A stretch of 21,460 nucleotides of DNA, from the NCBI GenBank assembly GCA_002343325.1, contig DDSG01000173.1, positions 1 through 21,460 on the forward strand, in the 5' to 3' direction. Shown here piece by piece: positions 13,984 to 21,460 of this stretch. Numbering within the stretch: the stretch's first letter is position 1; the number at the start of each line of letters is the position of its first letter. Origin of the DNA: Phycisphaerales bacterium UBA2396. Lineage in GTDB: Bacteria > Planctomycetota > Phycisphaerae > Phycisphaerales > UBA1924. A program made the translations under genes and the position numbers. The notes under the pieces are model-generated. The model saw only the letters and a list, made by a program, of their open reading frames with translations. It was not told the DNA's origin and searched no databases.

Positions 13984-14021
13984 GCATTGGCAGAGAGGGG
14001 GTGAAGGAAGGAGCGTGGCGA

Positions 14022-15872
14022 TCAGCGGGTGGCCTGCTCCGCGTCGACCCTGAAGGGGGCGTACTTGATGGCGAGCTTGTCCCCGACGACGACGCCGCGG
14101 ATCACGGCACCGCGGGTGACCTGGAAGACGAGCTTGACCTGCTGTCCGGGGACGGCGCGGGAGAGCTGCTGGGGGAGGTCGGCCATGCCCTTGAGGGGGC
14201 TGCCGGGGGTGTATCGAACGCCGGTGAATTCGTTGTCCTTATAGACGTAGCCGATGGCCTCGTACAGGCGACCTTCGGAGTCGAGGAGAGCGACGGGCTG
14301 GTCGATGGCGAGGCCCTTCTCGCCGAGGCGCCAGGGCTTGTCCATGGAGATGTCGACCTGGCAGACGACGACGCCCGCGCGGGGTGCGAAGTTGGAGACG
14401 CGGAGGGCCATGTCGGCGTTGACGCCGGCGGAGACGGTCTTGGCGTCGAGGAGGGTCTGGCCGTCGGCGATGGTGTTCTTGCCTTCGGGGAAGGTGATGC
14501 CGTTGAGCGTGTCCTTCTGGAGGGACATGCCCAAGGCGATGGTCATCTGGAAGCCGGAGTCGGCGGGTGGCTGATCGGCGACGCGGTTGCCGGCGTTCTG
14601 AGCGCCCGGGAAGACGTAGGCGACGGCTTCATCGAGCTGACCTGCGGTGCGGCCGGCCATGATGGCGTCGAGGGCGGCGTCTCGCTGGGCGGCGGAGGTG
14701 AAGGTGCGTTCGACGGTGGCGGAGACGTCGCGGCGGGTGTTCTTGACGTAAAGGGCCTTGGGGGTGAAGTTGGAGGGGACGAGGAATTCGAAGGCGAACT
14801 TGGCGTCGGACTCGCCGCCGACGGAGGCGATGTGGATGCCGTTGCCGCCGGTGTTGAAGGGGTAACGGGCGAACTTGGGTGCGTTGCGGTTGCGTGCCGA
14901 GGCACCGGTGGGGGCGGAGGCGTCGGGCGGGATTCGGCCGACGGCGGAGATGGGGAAGAGCATGTGGGAATTGCCGTCCTTGTCGGTGGCGAGGAGGCGG
15001 ACCTGCCCGTTGCCGATGAGGACCTGTCCGTTGCGTTCCTTGGCTCCGGAGTTGAAATTGACGACGTAGGCGATGAGTTTGGCGTCGGGGCGGACGGGCT
15101 CGCCCTTGAAGTCGACAACGCCGCCCTGCCCGGCGGGGCGGTAGCGGTCGCGGGTGAGTTCGACGAGCCGGGCCTTGGCGTCGGCGATGCCCGAGGGATC
15201 GATCTGGTAGGTGCCTTCGATGGCGAACTGGGCCGGCTTGATGGTGTTTCGGCCGGTGTCGCCCTTGGGGATCATGCGGAGGAGGGCGGGGACGGCGTGG
15301 GCGTTGGGGTAGTAGGTGGCGAGGTTGCTGTCGGTGTGGAAGGCGTGACGGCTGAGGAAGCCGTAGAAGTTGGAGGTGAGCTTGTCGGAGGGGACCCAGA
15401 GGGATTCGGAGAGCTTGACGGAGCCTTGGGCGTCGAAGTCGGCGGGCTTGTATTCGAGGAAACCGCCGTCCTTGGGGAGGTGGAGCATCCCGGCGGACAT
15501 GATGGCCAGGCCTGAGATGATGACGCCGGCGAGTGCGCCGCAGAGCCCGCCGCCGATGTTGTTGACGACGGTGGGGAAATGGAGATTGTGGCGGATGACG
15601 CCGTCGGAGATGCCGCGGAAGATGGCGAGGGAGAGGATGAAGGGGGCGGCGAGGCCGAAGGCCCAGGCGTTGCCGGAGAGGAGATCGGCGACGAAGCCGC
15701 GATCCTCGGCCTTATCGAGGAGGAAATAGGCGACGGGCTCCCAGAAGGCGAAGGCGATGGCGCCAGCGGCGACAACGCAGAAGAGATTGATGAAGGCCGA
15801 GAAGAACCCGCGGTTGAGCCAGATGAGAGTGCTCACGACGATGAGCACGATGACGGCGGCGTTGGTGACCAT
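14022..15872 (-). CDS. CvpA-like membrane protein with large C-terminal domain
   Basis: The 616-residue product starts with four probable membrane helices (about 4-20, 25-50, 68-88 and 105-129) in the spacing of the CvpA (colicin V production) family, with NRGFFSAFINLFCVVAAGAIAF and GGGLCGALAGVIISGLAIM in the first and last parts. The remaining 480 or so residues are soluble. They have alternating strand-like segments, two similar-looking halves with conserved V-x-F/L patterns (such as AKLIAYVVNFNSG and AGVVVCQVDISMDKPW), and no family I can name. The ATG at 15872 has AGGA nine bases upstream. It lies 30 bases after the pseudo-GspE gene and is almost certainly co-transcribed with it. Its function is not known. 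CvpA proteins elsewhere are linked to envelope homeostasis. Confidence 0.72.
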   Translation of the reverse strand: MVTNAAVIVLIVVSTLIWLNRGFFSAFINLFCVVAAGAIAFAFWEPVAYFLLDKAEDRGFVADLLSGNAWAFGLAAPFILSLAIFRGISDGVIRHNLHFPTVVNNIGGGLCGALAGVIISGLAIMSAGMLHLPKDGGFLEYKPADFDAQGSVKLSESLWVPSDKLTSNFYGFLSRHAFHTDSNLATYYPNAHAVPALLRMIPKGDTGRNTIKPAQFAIEGTYQIDPSGIADAKARLVELTRDRYRPAGQGGVVDFKGEPVRPDAKLIAYVVNFNSGAKERNGQVLIGNGQVRLLATDKDGNSHMLFPISAVGRIPPDASAPTGASARNRNAPKFARYPFNTGGNGIHIASVGGESDAKFAFEFLVPSNFTPKALYVKNTRRDVSATVERTFTSAAQRDAALDAIMAGRTAGQLDEAVAYVFPGAQNAGNRVADQPPADSGFQMTIALGMSLQKDTLNGITFPEGKNTIADGQTLLDAKTVSAGVNADMALRVSNFAPRAGVVVCQVDISMDKPWRLGEKGLAIDQPVALLDSEGRLYEAIGYVYKDNEFTGVRYTPGSPLKGMADLPQQLSRAVPGQQVKLVFQVTRGAVIRGVVVGDKLAIKYAPFRVDAEQATR

Positions 15873-15902
15873 GGTTGCGATTCCTGTATCGTCGGGCGAT
15901 CG

Positions 15903-17621
15903 TTAGGCCTTGGCGGGTGCTTGCGGCTGAGCGGGCTGGGCGGGTGCGGGGGCGGGCTCGGCGGTGATCCGCAGGACTTCCTCGATGGTGGTGAAGCCAT
16001 CGACAGCCTTGCGGAGTGCGGCCTGCTGGATGGTGACCATGCCGCGCTTGCGGAACTCGGCGCGGAGGCCGTTGATGTTCCCGGTGCGGATCATCTCGCG
16101 TTCGGCCTCGTCGAGGGGGGAGATCTCGAAGCAGCCGTCCTGCTGGATGTAGCCGGTGCCCTGGCAGACGGGGCAGACCTCGGGCTTGTTCTTGATGAGG
16201 ACCTGCCCGCCCTTCTTCATGAGCTGCTTGACCTTGTCGGCGGGCAGGCCGAGTTTCTTGAGCATGTCGGGCGGGGGCTGGTAGGGGACGCGGCAGTTGA
16301 TGCAGACCTTGCGGAGGAGACGGAAGGCGATGACGCCGCGAAGGCTCTTGGCGGCGAGTTCCTGGTCGCCGACGAGCTTGACGTACTTGATGATCGCGTC
16401 GATGGCGTTGTTGGCCATGAGTCCGGCGTAGATACGGACGCGTTCGTGGTCGGCCTTGGCGATTTCCTTGGCGCTGTTGGCGTCGGGGACTTCGGCGATG
16501 GAGACGACCTGCGGGTCGCGCCGGAGGATGGAGCGGAGGGTGGTCGAGTACTCGGCGCCCTCGGCCTGGGGATCGAAGCGGTTCTGCTTGGCGCCTTCGA
16601 GGATGTCCTGCGGCTCGTATTCGAGCGTCTGGACGTTCTGGGTGTAGGCGTCGTGGAGTTTGGTGACGGTGTAGAGGGCGGTGGTCCGGCCGCCGTCGGC
16701 GAGGCCGGCGATCAGCACGACACCCTGGGTGGATTCGGTGAGCTTGCGGAGGTCGGCGAGCTGGTTCTCGAGCAGGCCGATCTCTTCGACCTTTCGGCGG
16801 ACCTGCATCTCGGGGTCGAGGAGCATGGAGAGGCGCGGGCCGGCCTGAGAGCCGACGGAGGTGACGCGGATCTTGGTCTTGTTGGGCCCCTTCTCGACGG
16901 TGAGGTCGCCGGTCTGACGTTTGCGCATGTCGGCGACGTCGAGCTTGGCGGCTGCCTTCCAGAAGGCCATGATGGCCTGGGCCTCGGCGGCGGGCATGGC
17001 GCGGTTCTGGATGCGCTGCCCGTCGACGAGGAAGGAGAGGGCGAAGTTGGGGTCCTTGCCGGTGGGGGCGAGGGTGATCTCGGTGGCGCGGTTGTCCATC
17101 CCGGTGAGGACGGCGCTCTCGGAGGCGACGCGGGCCTGGAATTCGGGCGTGTCGGAGTTGGGGACGGCGACGACGTTCTTGTCCGGGCCGCGAACGACCA
17201 GTTCGACCTTGCCCTGCTTCTTCGCGGCGGCGCGGGCCTCTCGGGCGGCGGTGAGCTTGGAGAGGTTGATGCGGAGGCGGTGGGTCGCGGGGACGCGTTC
17301 GTCCTTGTTGACGATGGAGACGAAGACGGCGACGTGGATCGCGAAGAGGACGATGACGAGCCCGAGCGAGGCGAAGATCCCGCCGATGCCCTGGACGGGC
17401 ATGAAGAGGGCGCCGGCGAGGGCGATGAGCCCGACGACCATGTGGACGATGTTCCACTGGGCTCGAGGGAGGAAGAAGCGGGCGCAGTGCTTGTCGAAAA
17501 TGGTGGAGATGAGCCAGCACCATCCGATGAACGGAAGGAGGAGCACGACCGGCTTCCAGATCGACAAGAGGATGAGGCCTTCGGCCAGGATGGCTTGGGC
17601 TGGGCTCGCGGTGGAGAACAT
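15903..17621 (-). CDS. Membrane-anchored GspE/PilB-like protein with degenerate ATPase motifs (probable pseudo-ATPase)
   Basis: The 572-residue product begins with three probable membrane helices (about 21-41, 58-78 and 82-103), which normal GspE/PilB ATPases lack. Residues about 180-290 resemble the N2 domain and 295-550 the C-terminal ATPase domain (QGVVLIAGLADGGRTTALY at 299-317, ILRRDPQVVSIAEVPD at 365-380). The Walker A motif reads GLADGGRTT, with Arg312 where the essential Lys should be. The Walker B region reads AEVPD instead of GEIRD. The His box reads YAGLMANN, without its histidines. The zinc-binding cysteines are intact (Cys440/443 and Cys483/486, the latter in CPVCQGTGY). The motif losses suggest a structural or regulatory role. 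It lies 208 bases after the pilT-like gene and 30 bases before the CvpA-like gene. Confidence 0.85.
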   Translation of the reverse strand: MFSTASPAQAILAEGLILLSIWKPVVLLLPFIGWCWLISTIFDKHCARFFLPRAQWNIVHMVVGLIALAGALFMPVQGIGGIFASLGLVIVLFAIHVAVFVSIVNKDERVPATHRLRINLSKLTAAREARAAAKKQGKVELVVRGPDKNVVAVPNSDTPEFQARVASESAVLTGMDNRATEITLAPTGKDPNFALSFLVDGQRIQNRAMPAAEAQAIMAFWKAAAKLDVADMRKRQTGDLTVEKGPNKTKIRVTSVGSQAGPRLSMLLDPEMQVRRKVEEIGLLENQLADLRKLTESTQGVVLIAGLADGGRTTALYTVTKLHDAYTQNVQTLEYEPQDILEGAKQNRFDPQAEGAEYSTTLRSILRRDPQVVSIAEVPDANSAKEIAKADHERVRIYAGLMANNAIDAIIKYVKLVGDQELAAKSLRGVIAFRLLRKVCINCRVPYQPPPDMLKKLGLPADKVKQLMKKGGQVLIKNKPEVCPVCQGTGYIQQDGCFEISPLDEAEREMIRTGNINGLRAEFRKRGMVTIQQAALRKAVDGFTTIEEVLRITAEPAPAPAQPAQPQAPAKA

Positions 17622-17829
17622 CGCGCAGTGTTCCTTTCAACGAACGGCGGTCGTACGTCCCGGACGGCCTCTCGGGCGGAGCCGACGGCGGGCGCCCCGG
17701 CCGCGGATGTCGTGCCCGCGGAGGGGTGGGGAGGATATCACGCGGGCGGCCGCGACGCCGTGGGACGCCCGACCATCCGACGGATCGTTTGCATCTTGAA
17801 CGGTATTCGGAAGGTGTTTGAGCAGTGTC
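17622..17829. other. Intergenic region between the pilT-like and pseudo-GspE genes
   Basis: These 208 bases carry no gene. A palindromic hairpin CCGCGG-N9-CCGCGG (17701-17706 with 17716-17721) is present without a T-tract. A separate promoter for the pseudo-GspE/CvpA-like pair could lie here. AAGGAA about ten bases before the pseudo-GspE ATG is its likely ribosome-binding site. Confidence 0.5.
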
Positions 17830-18984
17830 TCAGCCGAGTTTCTTGAGGCGCATCTGGAGTTCGTCGGCGTTGGGGGTTGCCTCGAGGGCGACCCGCATGT
17901 GGATGAACTCCTTCTCGACGAGCTCGACGAGCGACCCGTTGAAGTCGACCATGCCCGACTGGCGAGCTTCGATGGACTTGAGGTACTCGCGGAGCTCGCC
18001 CTCGCGGCCTTCGAGAATGTGCTTGCGGACGACGGAGTTGTTGATGAGGATTTCGAGGGCGGGGATGCGGTGGATCGTGGGGTGAAGGGTGGGAAGCAGC
18101 TTCTGGTAGACGAAGGCTCGCATCTGGTAGCCGAGGATTCGGCGGACCTGTTCGATTTCCTCCTGCTCGAAGAGGCCGTAGATTCGGCTGAAGGTCTGGG
18201 TGGTCGAGGAGGCGTGGATGGTGCCGTAGACGAGGTGGCCGGTCTCGGCGGCGTGGAGAGCGGCTTCGAAGGTTTCGTTGTCGCGCATTTCGCCGACGAG
18301 CACGATGTCGGGGTTTTCACGGACGAGGGCGCGGAGAGCGATCTTGAAGTCGAGGCAGTCGATGCCGATTTCGCGCTGGTTGATGGTGGCTTTGCGGTCG
18401 GTGAAGATGTACTCGATGGGGTCTTCGATGGTGACGATGTGGACGGGCTTGCGCTCGTTCACGTAGTCGAGCATGGCGGCGATGGTGGTGGACTTACCGG
18501 AGCCGGTCACGCCGCTGAGGAGCACGATGCCCTGAGGCTGCATCGCGATCTCGGTCATGATCGGGGGGAGGTAGAGCTCGTCGAATCGGCGGATTTTGGA
18601 TGTGATGAGACGGAGCGCGGCGGAGAGCTTGCCGCGGGCCTGGAAGAGGTTGACGCGGAAGCGGTTGTGGTCGTCGTAGTCGTAGGCGAAGTCGACGGAG
18701 CCAAACTTGTGCAGGTCGGCCATCTGCTCTTCGTCGAGGATGTGCTTGGTGATGTTGATGAACTCTTCGGTGGTGAGCGGCTCGGTATCCAGGGGCTTGA
18801 GCGCACCGCGGAGTCGGACACGGGGGGAGGTGCCGGCCTTGAGAATCAGGTCGGAGGCCTCGAGCTTGATACAGGCCTGGAGGAACTTGCCCCAGCGGGT
18901 GGCGTGCGGGTCGGCCCGCTTGGTCTGCAGGGAGACGTGGCCGGCGGCGGCCACGGTCTGGGGCGAATCAATGTCGATGCTCAT
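17830..18984 (-). CDS. PilT-family twitching/retraction ATPase
   Basis: A 384-residue cytosolic hexameric ATPase of the PilT/PilU family, which powers type IV pilus retraction or related assembly machines. All motifs are intact: Walker A GVTGSGKSTT (158-167, Lys164), Asp box TIEDPIEY (185-192), Walker B NPDIVLVGEMRD (224-235, Glu232) and His box TGHLVYGTIHASS (248-260). The N-terminal PAS-like part has LEASDLILKAG (41-51). The C-terminal AIRNLIRE signature of true PilT is replaced by ALEILINNSVVRKHILEG, so I leave the symbol blank. The ATG at 18984 has AAGGA eight bases upstream. The frame is open further upstream but without family similarity. No pilin, PilB, PilC or secretin gene is nearby. 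It is first in a same-strand group with the pseudo-GspE and CvpA-like genes. Confidence 0.92.
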   Translation of the reverse strand: MSIDIDSPQTVAAAGHVSLQTKRADPHATRWGKFLQACIKLEASDLILKAGTSPRVRLRGALKPLDTEPLTTEEFINITKHILDEEQMADLHKFGSVDFAYDYDDHNRFRVNLFQARGKLSAALRLITSKIRRFDELYLPPIMTEIAMQPQGIVLLSGVTGSGKSTTIAAMLDYVNERKPVHIVTIEDPIEYIFTDRKATINQREIGIDCLDFKIALRALVRENPDIVLVGEMRDNETFEAALHAAETGHLVYGTIHASSTTQTFSRIYGLFEQEEIEQVRRILGYQMRAFVYQKLLPTLHPTIHRIPALEILINNSVVRKHILEGREGELREYLKSIEARQSGMVDFNGSLVELVEKEFIHMRVALEATPNADELQMRLKKLG

Positions 18985-19342
18985 TCCTTCGTTCCTTCGT
19001 GCGGGTTGCTCGCCCTTCGGGGGCGTGTGGGACGTGATGAAGCTGGCGACAGAATAATCGATCTGGGCGCGTAAATCGACCCGGCCGACAGGTGGACGAT
19101 TCGCGGGCAAGCCGCTCGGTGTTCCGCCGCGGCGAAGAGGGGGCGGGTGATCCGATAAAGAGTGGCGTGCCCGGAGGGGGCCTGAGAAACGCTGAAATCG
19201 TGTTGCCTCGGCGTGTCGATTGTGCGAACATCGCCCCACTCGGCGCGCGTGCGTGCCGGGCGAAGAACGCTCGTGGAGGTCCGTCGGTGTGAGGCCGGCG
19301 GGGGTCTCGGGCGTTTTTTCGTGCGCCGGAGAGGGCCCGGGT
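18985..19342. other. Non-coding region between tag and the pilT-like gene
   Basis: No gene is supported in these 358 bases. A small CGCCC/GGGCG hairpin lies at 19011-19025. On the minus strand TATTCT (19056-19051) with TCGATT 17 bases upstream is a very weak promoter candidate for the pilT-like gene. A run of six T at 19314-19319 has no hairpin before it on the plus strand. Confidence 0.55.
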
Positions 19343-19930
19343 TCAGGGGCGGGGCTTGCGCGGGGGAGCGAAGGGGCACGTGCGAAGGTGGTCGTTGACC
19401 ATGCCGCTGGCCTGCATGAAGGCGTACATGATGGTGGAGCCGACGAAGCGGAAGCCTCGCTTCGCCAAGGCTTTGGACATGGCGTCGGAGAGGGGCGTTC
19501 GGTTGGGGATGTCGGCCATGCTGGCCGGGCGGTTGATGATGGGCGTGCGTCGGCCGCTCGGGTCGGGGAAGGCCCAGAGAAAGTCGGCGAGCGTGATGCC
19601 CGCGTCGCGAAGGGCGAGATAGGCCTTGGCGTTGGAAATGGTGGAGGCGACCTTCAGGCGGTTGCGCACGATGCCGGGGTTCTGGAGGAGCGTGGCGACC
19701 TTGGCGGCGGAGTAGCGGGCGATGCGCTCGGGGTCGAAGTGGTCGAAGGCCTCGCGGTAGTGCTCTCGCTTGGCGAGCACGATGGACCACGAAAGCCCGG
19801 CTTGTGCGCCCTCGAGGGTGAGCAACTCAAACAGGGCCCGATCGTCGTGGAGCGGAACACCCCATTCGGTGTCGTGGTAGCGCCGGTCGAGGTCGTTACG
19901 AGGCCAGGGGCATGGGGTGGAACGGGGCAT
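19343..19930 (-). CDS. tag: DNA-3-methyladenine glycosylase I
   Basis: Tag removes 3-methyladenine from alkylated DNA, starting base-excision repair. The 195-residue product has the expected length and blocks: YHDTEWGVPLHDDRALFELLTLEGAQAGLSW (18-48), NPGIVRNRLKV (84-94), NAKAYLAL (100-107) and a C-terminal HLRTCPF. The structural zinc ligands of the family are all visible (Cys7, His19, His181 and Cys185), as are the pocket residues Glu40 and Trp48. The start lacks the usual R-C-x-W, having CPWP at 7-10 instead, which is a minor variation. It begins 27 bases after the esterase-like gene on the same strand, so the two may be co-transcribed. No ada or alkB gene is in the window. Confidence 0.96.
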   Translation of the reverse strand: MPRSTPCPWPRNDLDRRYHDTEWGVPLHDDRALFELLTLEGAQAGLSWSIVLAKREHYREAFDHFDPERIARYSAAKVATLLQNPGIVRNRLKVASTISNAKAYLALRDAGITLADFLWAFPDPSGRRTPIINRPASMADIPNRTPLSDAMSKALAKRGFRFVGSTIMYAFMQASGMVNDHLRTCPFAPPRKPRP

Positions 19931-19957
19931 TGGCCGGACCTCGGGGCGTGCCGCCGA

Positions 19958-21460
19958 TCAGGGGTTTGTCGCGGGGGTGGGTGCGGGAAGAGGGTTGCCG
20001 GTGCGTTCGGCGATGGCGCGGAACATGCCATCGAGGCCCGGTCGATGGATGTCGTGGGCCATCCCCGGAACGATGACAACCTGGGCGTCGGAGTTGAGCC
20101 CGGCGAGGGCGTCCTTGAGGAGCTTGGCGGCGCCTTCGAGGAGGAAGGTGTCGACTTCGCCCGCGTAGACGACGATCTTGCCGGCGAGCTTGGGCCCGCG
20201 TGAGGACCACTCGCGTTCGAGCTTGAGGCGGATGTCGAAGGGCTCCCAGGCCCGAGCGACGGCGGGATCGACCTTGCCGGTAGCGCGGTCGAAGAGAAGG
20301 ACGGGGTCGCCGGCGAGGTTGCGCGGGGAGAAGACGGCTTCGAAGGAGTGGATCTGCCCGCCGGGGCCCATGGCGGTTTCCTGGGCGACGAAATCGTCGA
20401 ACCAGAGGAGGGGCGTGTCGCCGCGTCGGGCGATGGGTCGGCGTGCGCCGGCGGGGTCTTTGTACATGTTGGCGTCGGGGGCGTAGAGGTTGATGCGTTG
20501 GAAGTCGCGGAAGTCGACGGGGTCCGGGCAGTGGGACCAGCAGCCGTTGAACGCGTCGGGGTATTCGACTTGGAGCCAGAGGCTCGACCAGCCGCCGGAG
20601 GACATGCCGGAGACGAATCGGCGTTGGCCGGACTTGGCGCCGTGGAATTGTTGCTCGACGTGGGGGATGAGCTCGTCGATGAGAGCGCGGCCTCGCGGGC
20701 CGTTGGTGGCGCTGTCGGCAAAGACGGAGTGCCCTCTGAAGCAGGAGGGATCGGGGACGATGACGAGGCAGCGGTCGGCACCAGGGATTCGGTCGAACAT
20801 GCCCGAGAGGGCGAGTGCGGAGGCGTGATCGGAGCCGAACCCGCCGACCCAGACGAGGGTGGGGTGCGATGCGTTGGGGTCGTCGGTCCAGCCCTTGGGG
20901 AGGATGACGCCGGCCTTTTGGCGAATCTCGCGGCCTGCGAACTCGCTGAGGGCGTCGCTCTTGATTTCAACGAACTTCACGCGGTCGGTGTCGCGGAGTT
21001 CGCGGGGCTTGACGGCGGAGGCGAGTCGGAGGGTGGCGACCTTGGAGGTGGCTTTGGCGGGGTCGATACGGACTTTGACAGGCTCGCTGTACAGGTCGCC
21101 CGCGCCGCGGCCGGGCTTGGGCGAGTCGGGGTTGACGCGAGCGACCGCCTGCACGATGTACTCCCCCGGGGGGACGTCGCGCGGGGCAACGGGCCAGCCG
21201 ATGGAGGCGCCGTCGAGGGAGAGGGACTGCCCGCTGGTGAGGGCGCGGACGTCGGCGGCGATGAACTGGACCTTGCCGAACCAATCGCCGAACTGCAGGC
21301 GGGGCTCGCGGGTGGCGCGGGTGGCGAAGATCAGATAGACGCGGCCCGAGTATCGCTCGGGGAGCAGCGTGTGATCGAAACCCAGAATGAAGGAAGTCGC
21401 CGAGGGAACAACGGGAACAGACTCGTCTGTCGCTGGGTCGGCGGGCTTGGATGCCGGCGT
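19958..21460 (-). CDS. Esterase-like alpha/beta hydrolase, N-terminus cut by window end
   Basis: The frame is open from the stop at 19958 to the right edge, giving at least 500 residues, and the true start lies outside. The first 160 visible residues are beta-rich with a Pro/Ala/Asp-rich start. They include GFDHTLLPERYSGRVYLIF and PPGEYIVQAVARVN, which suggests an extracytoplasmic accessory domain. The C-terminal 300 residues form an alpha/beta hydrolase: VILPKGW, TLVWVGGFGSDH, CLVIVPDPSCFRGHSVF, the nucleophile elbow VSGMSSGGWS (first Ser of the pair is the GxSxG serine) and VIVPGMAHDIHRPG near the end, which probably supplies the catalytic His. It resembles EstD-like and PHB-depolymerase-like esterases. 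The substrate is unknown. It is the second gene of this general class in the window, with little direct sequence similarity to the one at 10006. Confidence 0.78.
   Translation of the reverse strand, partial: TPASKPADPATDESVPVVPSATSFILGFDHTLLPERYSGRVYLIFATRATREPRLQFGDWFGKVQFIAADVRALTSGQSLSLDGASIGWPVAPRDVPPGEYIVQAVARVNPDSPKPGRGAGDLYSEPVKVRIDPAKATSKVATLRLASAVKPRELRDTDRVKFVEIKSDALSEFAGREIRQKAGVILPKGWTDDPNASHPTLVWVGGFGSDHASALALSGMFDRIPGADRCLVIVPDPSCFRGHSVFADSATNGPRGRALIDELIPHVEQQFHGAKSGQRRFVSGMSSGGWSSLWLQVEYPDAFNGCWSHCPDPVDFRDFQRINLYAPDANMYKDPAGARRPIARRGDTPLLWFDDFVAQETAMGPGGQIHSFEAVFSPRNLAGDPVLLFDRATGKVDPAVARAWEPFDIRLKLEREWSSRGPKLAGKIVVYAGEVDTFLLEGAAKLLKDALAGLNSDAQVVIVPGMAHDIHRPGLDGMFRAIAERTGNPLPAPTPATNP

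Noticed and set aside
14001..15515. Plus-strand open frame of about 500 codons opposite the CvpA-like gene
   Set aside because: It is a repetitive Gly/Val/Glu/Asp-rich shadow with no recognisable family, and the minus frame has a good ribosome-binding site and membrane helices.
15579..17846. Very long plus-strand open frame (755 codons) opposite the pseudo-GspE and CvpA-like genes
   Set aside because: The product is an Asp/Glu/Gly-rich low-complexity string typical of the reverse complement of a GC-rich gene, while the minus strand encodes recognisable families.
17818..19074. Plus-strand open frame opposite the PilT-like gene
   Set aside because: It is the antisense of a fully motif-complete PilT-family gene, with acidic low-complexity composition.
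19300..19325. Intrinsic terminator at the TTTTTT run (19314-19319)
   Set aside because: No stable hairpin lies directly before the T run on the plus strand, and no plus-strand gene ends here. On the minus strand it is an A run.

Overview
The window is high-GC bacterial chromosome, densely coded on both strands. Several features suggest a planctomycete, most likely of the Phycisphaerae type. These are a secreted beta-helix protein ending in a paired EF-hand/dockerin-like tail, a divergent sigma-70 factor, futalosine-pathway menaquinone synthesis, many Ser/Pro/Ala-rich lipoproteins and secreted esterases, and weak Shine-Dalgarno sites on some genes. This placement is an inference from gene content, not a measured phylogeny. 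No rRNA, complete tRNA, CRISPR array, insertion sequence or prophage gene was seen.

Layout. Bases 1-135 hold the C-terminal end of a GGDEF protein (+) running into thiG (-), with a 24-bp direct repeat that looks like an assembly or contig-end scar. Bases 105-3040 (-) carry mqnC, a small lipoprotein gene, thiS and thiG. Bases 3220-7307 (+) carry an intradiol-dioxygenase-like lipoprotein, an FHA-GAF-SpoIIE-type phosphatase and the beta-helix protein. A bidirectional terminator separates these from the sigma factor gene (7405-8550, -). A 709-bp non-coding stretch (8551-9259) is unusually rich in hairpins, promoter-like pairs and repeats. It leads into sodA (9260-9898, +), which has its own terminator. 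Then come a membrane-anchored esterase and a small membrane protein (+, 10006-11926), tail-to-tail with a 3D-domain protein (11923-12663, -), and htpX (13092-13931, +) with a terminator.

Bases 14022-18984 (-) hold the most unusual group. A PilT-like ATPase with all its motifs intact is followed by a membrane-anchored GspE/PilB relative whose nucleotide-binding motifs are eroded. That gene is followed closely by a CvpA-like membrane protein with a large extra domain. The last genes (-) are tag (3-methyladenine glycosylase I) and a second esterase-like protein cut by the window end.

How the genes relate. ThiS and ThiG act together in thiazole synthesis. MqnC is a menaquinone step. SodA, HtpX and Tag are ordinary stress and repair functions. 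The FHA-phosphatase and the GGDEF fragment are signalling proteins with no visible partner here. The two main leads are the PilT / pseudo-GspE / CvpA-like cluster and the structured non-coding region upstream of sodA, which includes a compact tRNA-like three-way junction, a duplicated translation start and a perfect palindrome.
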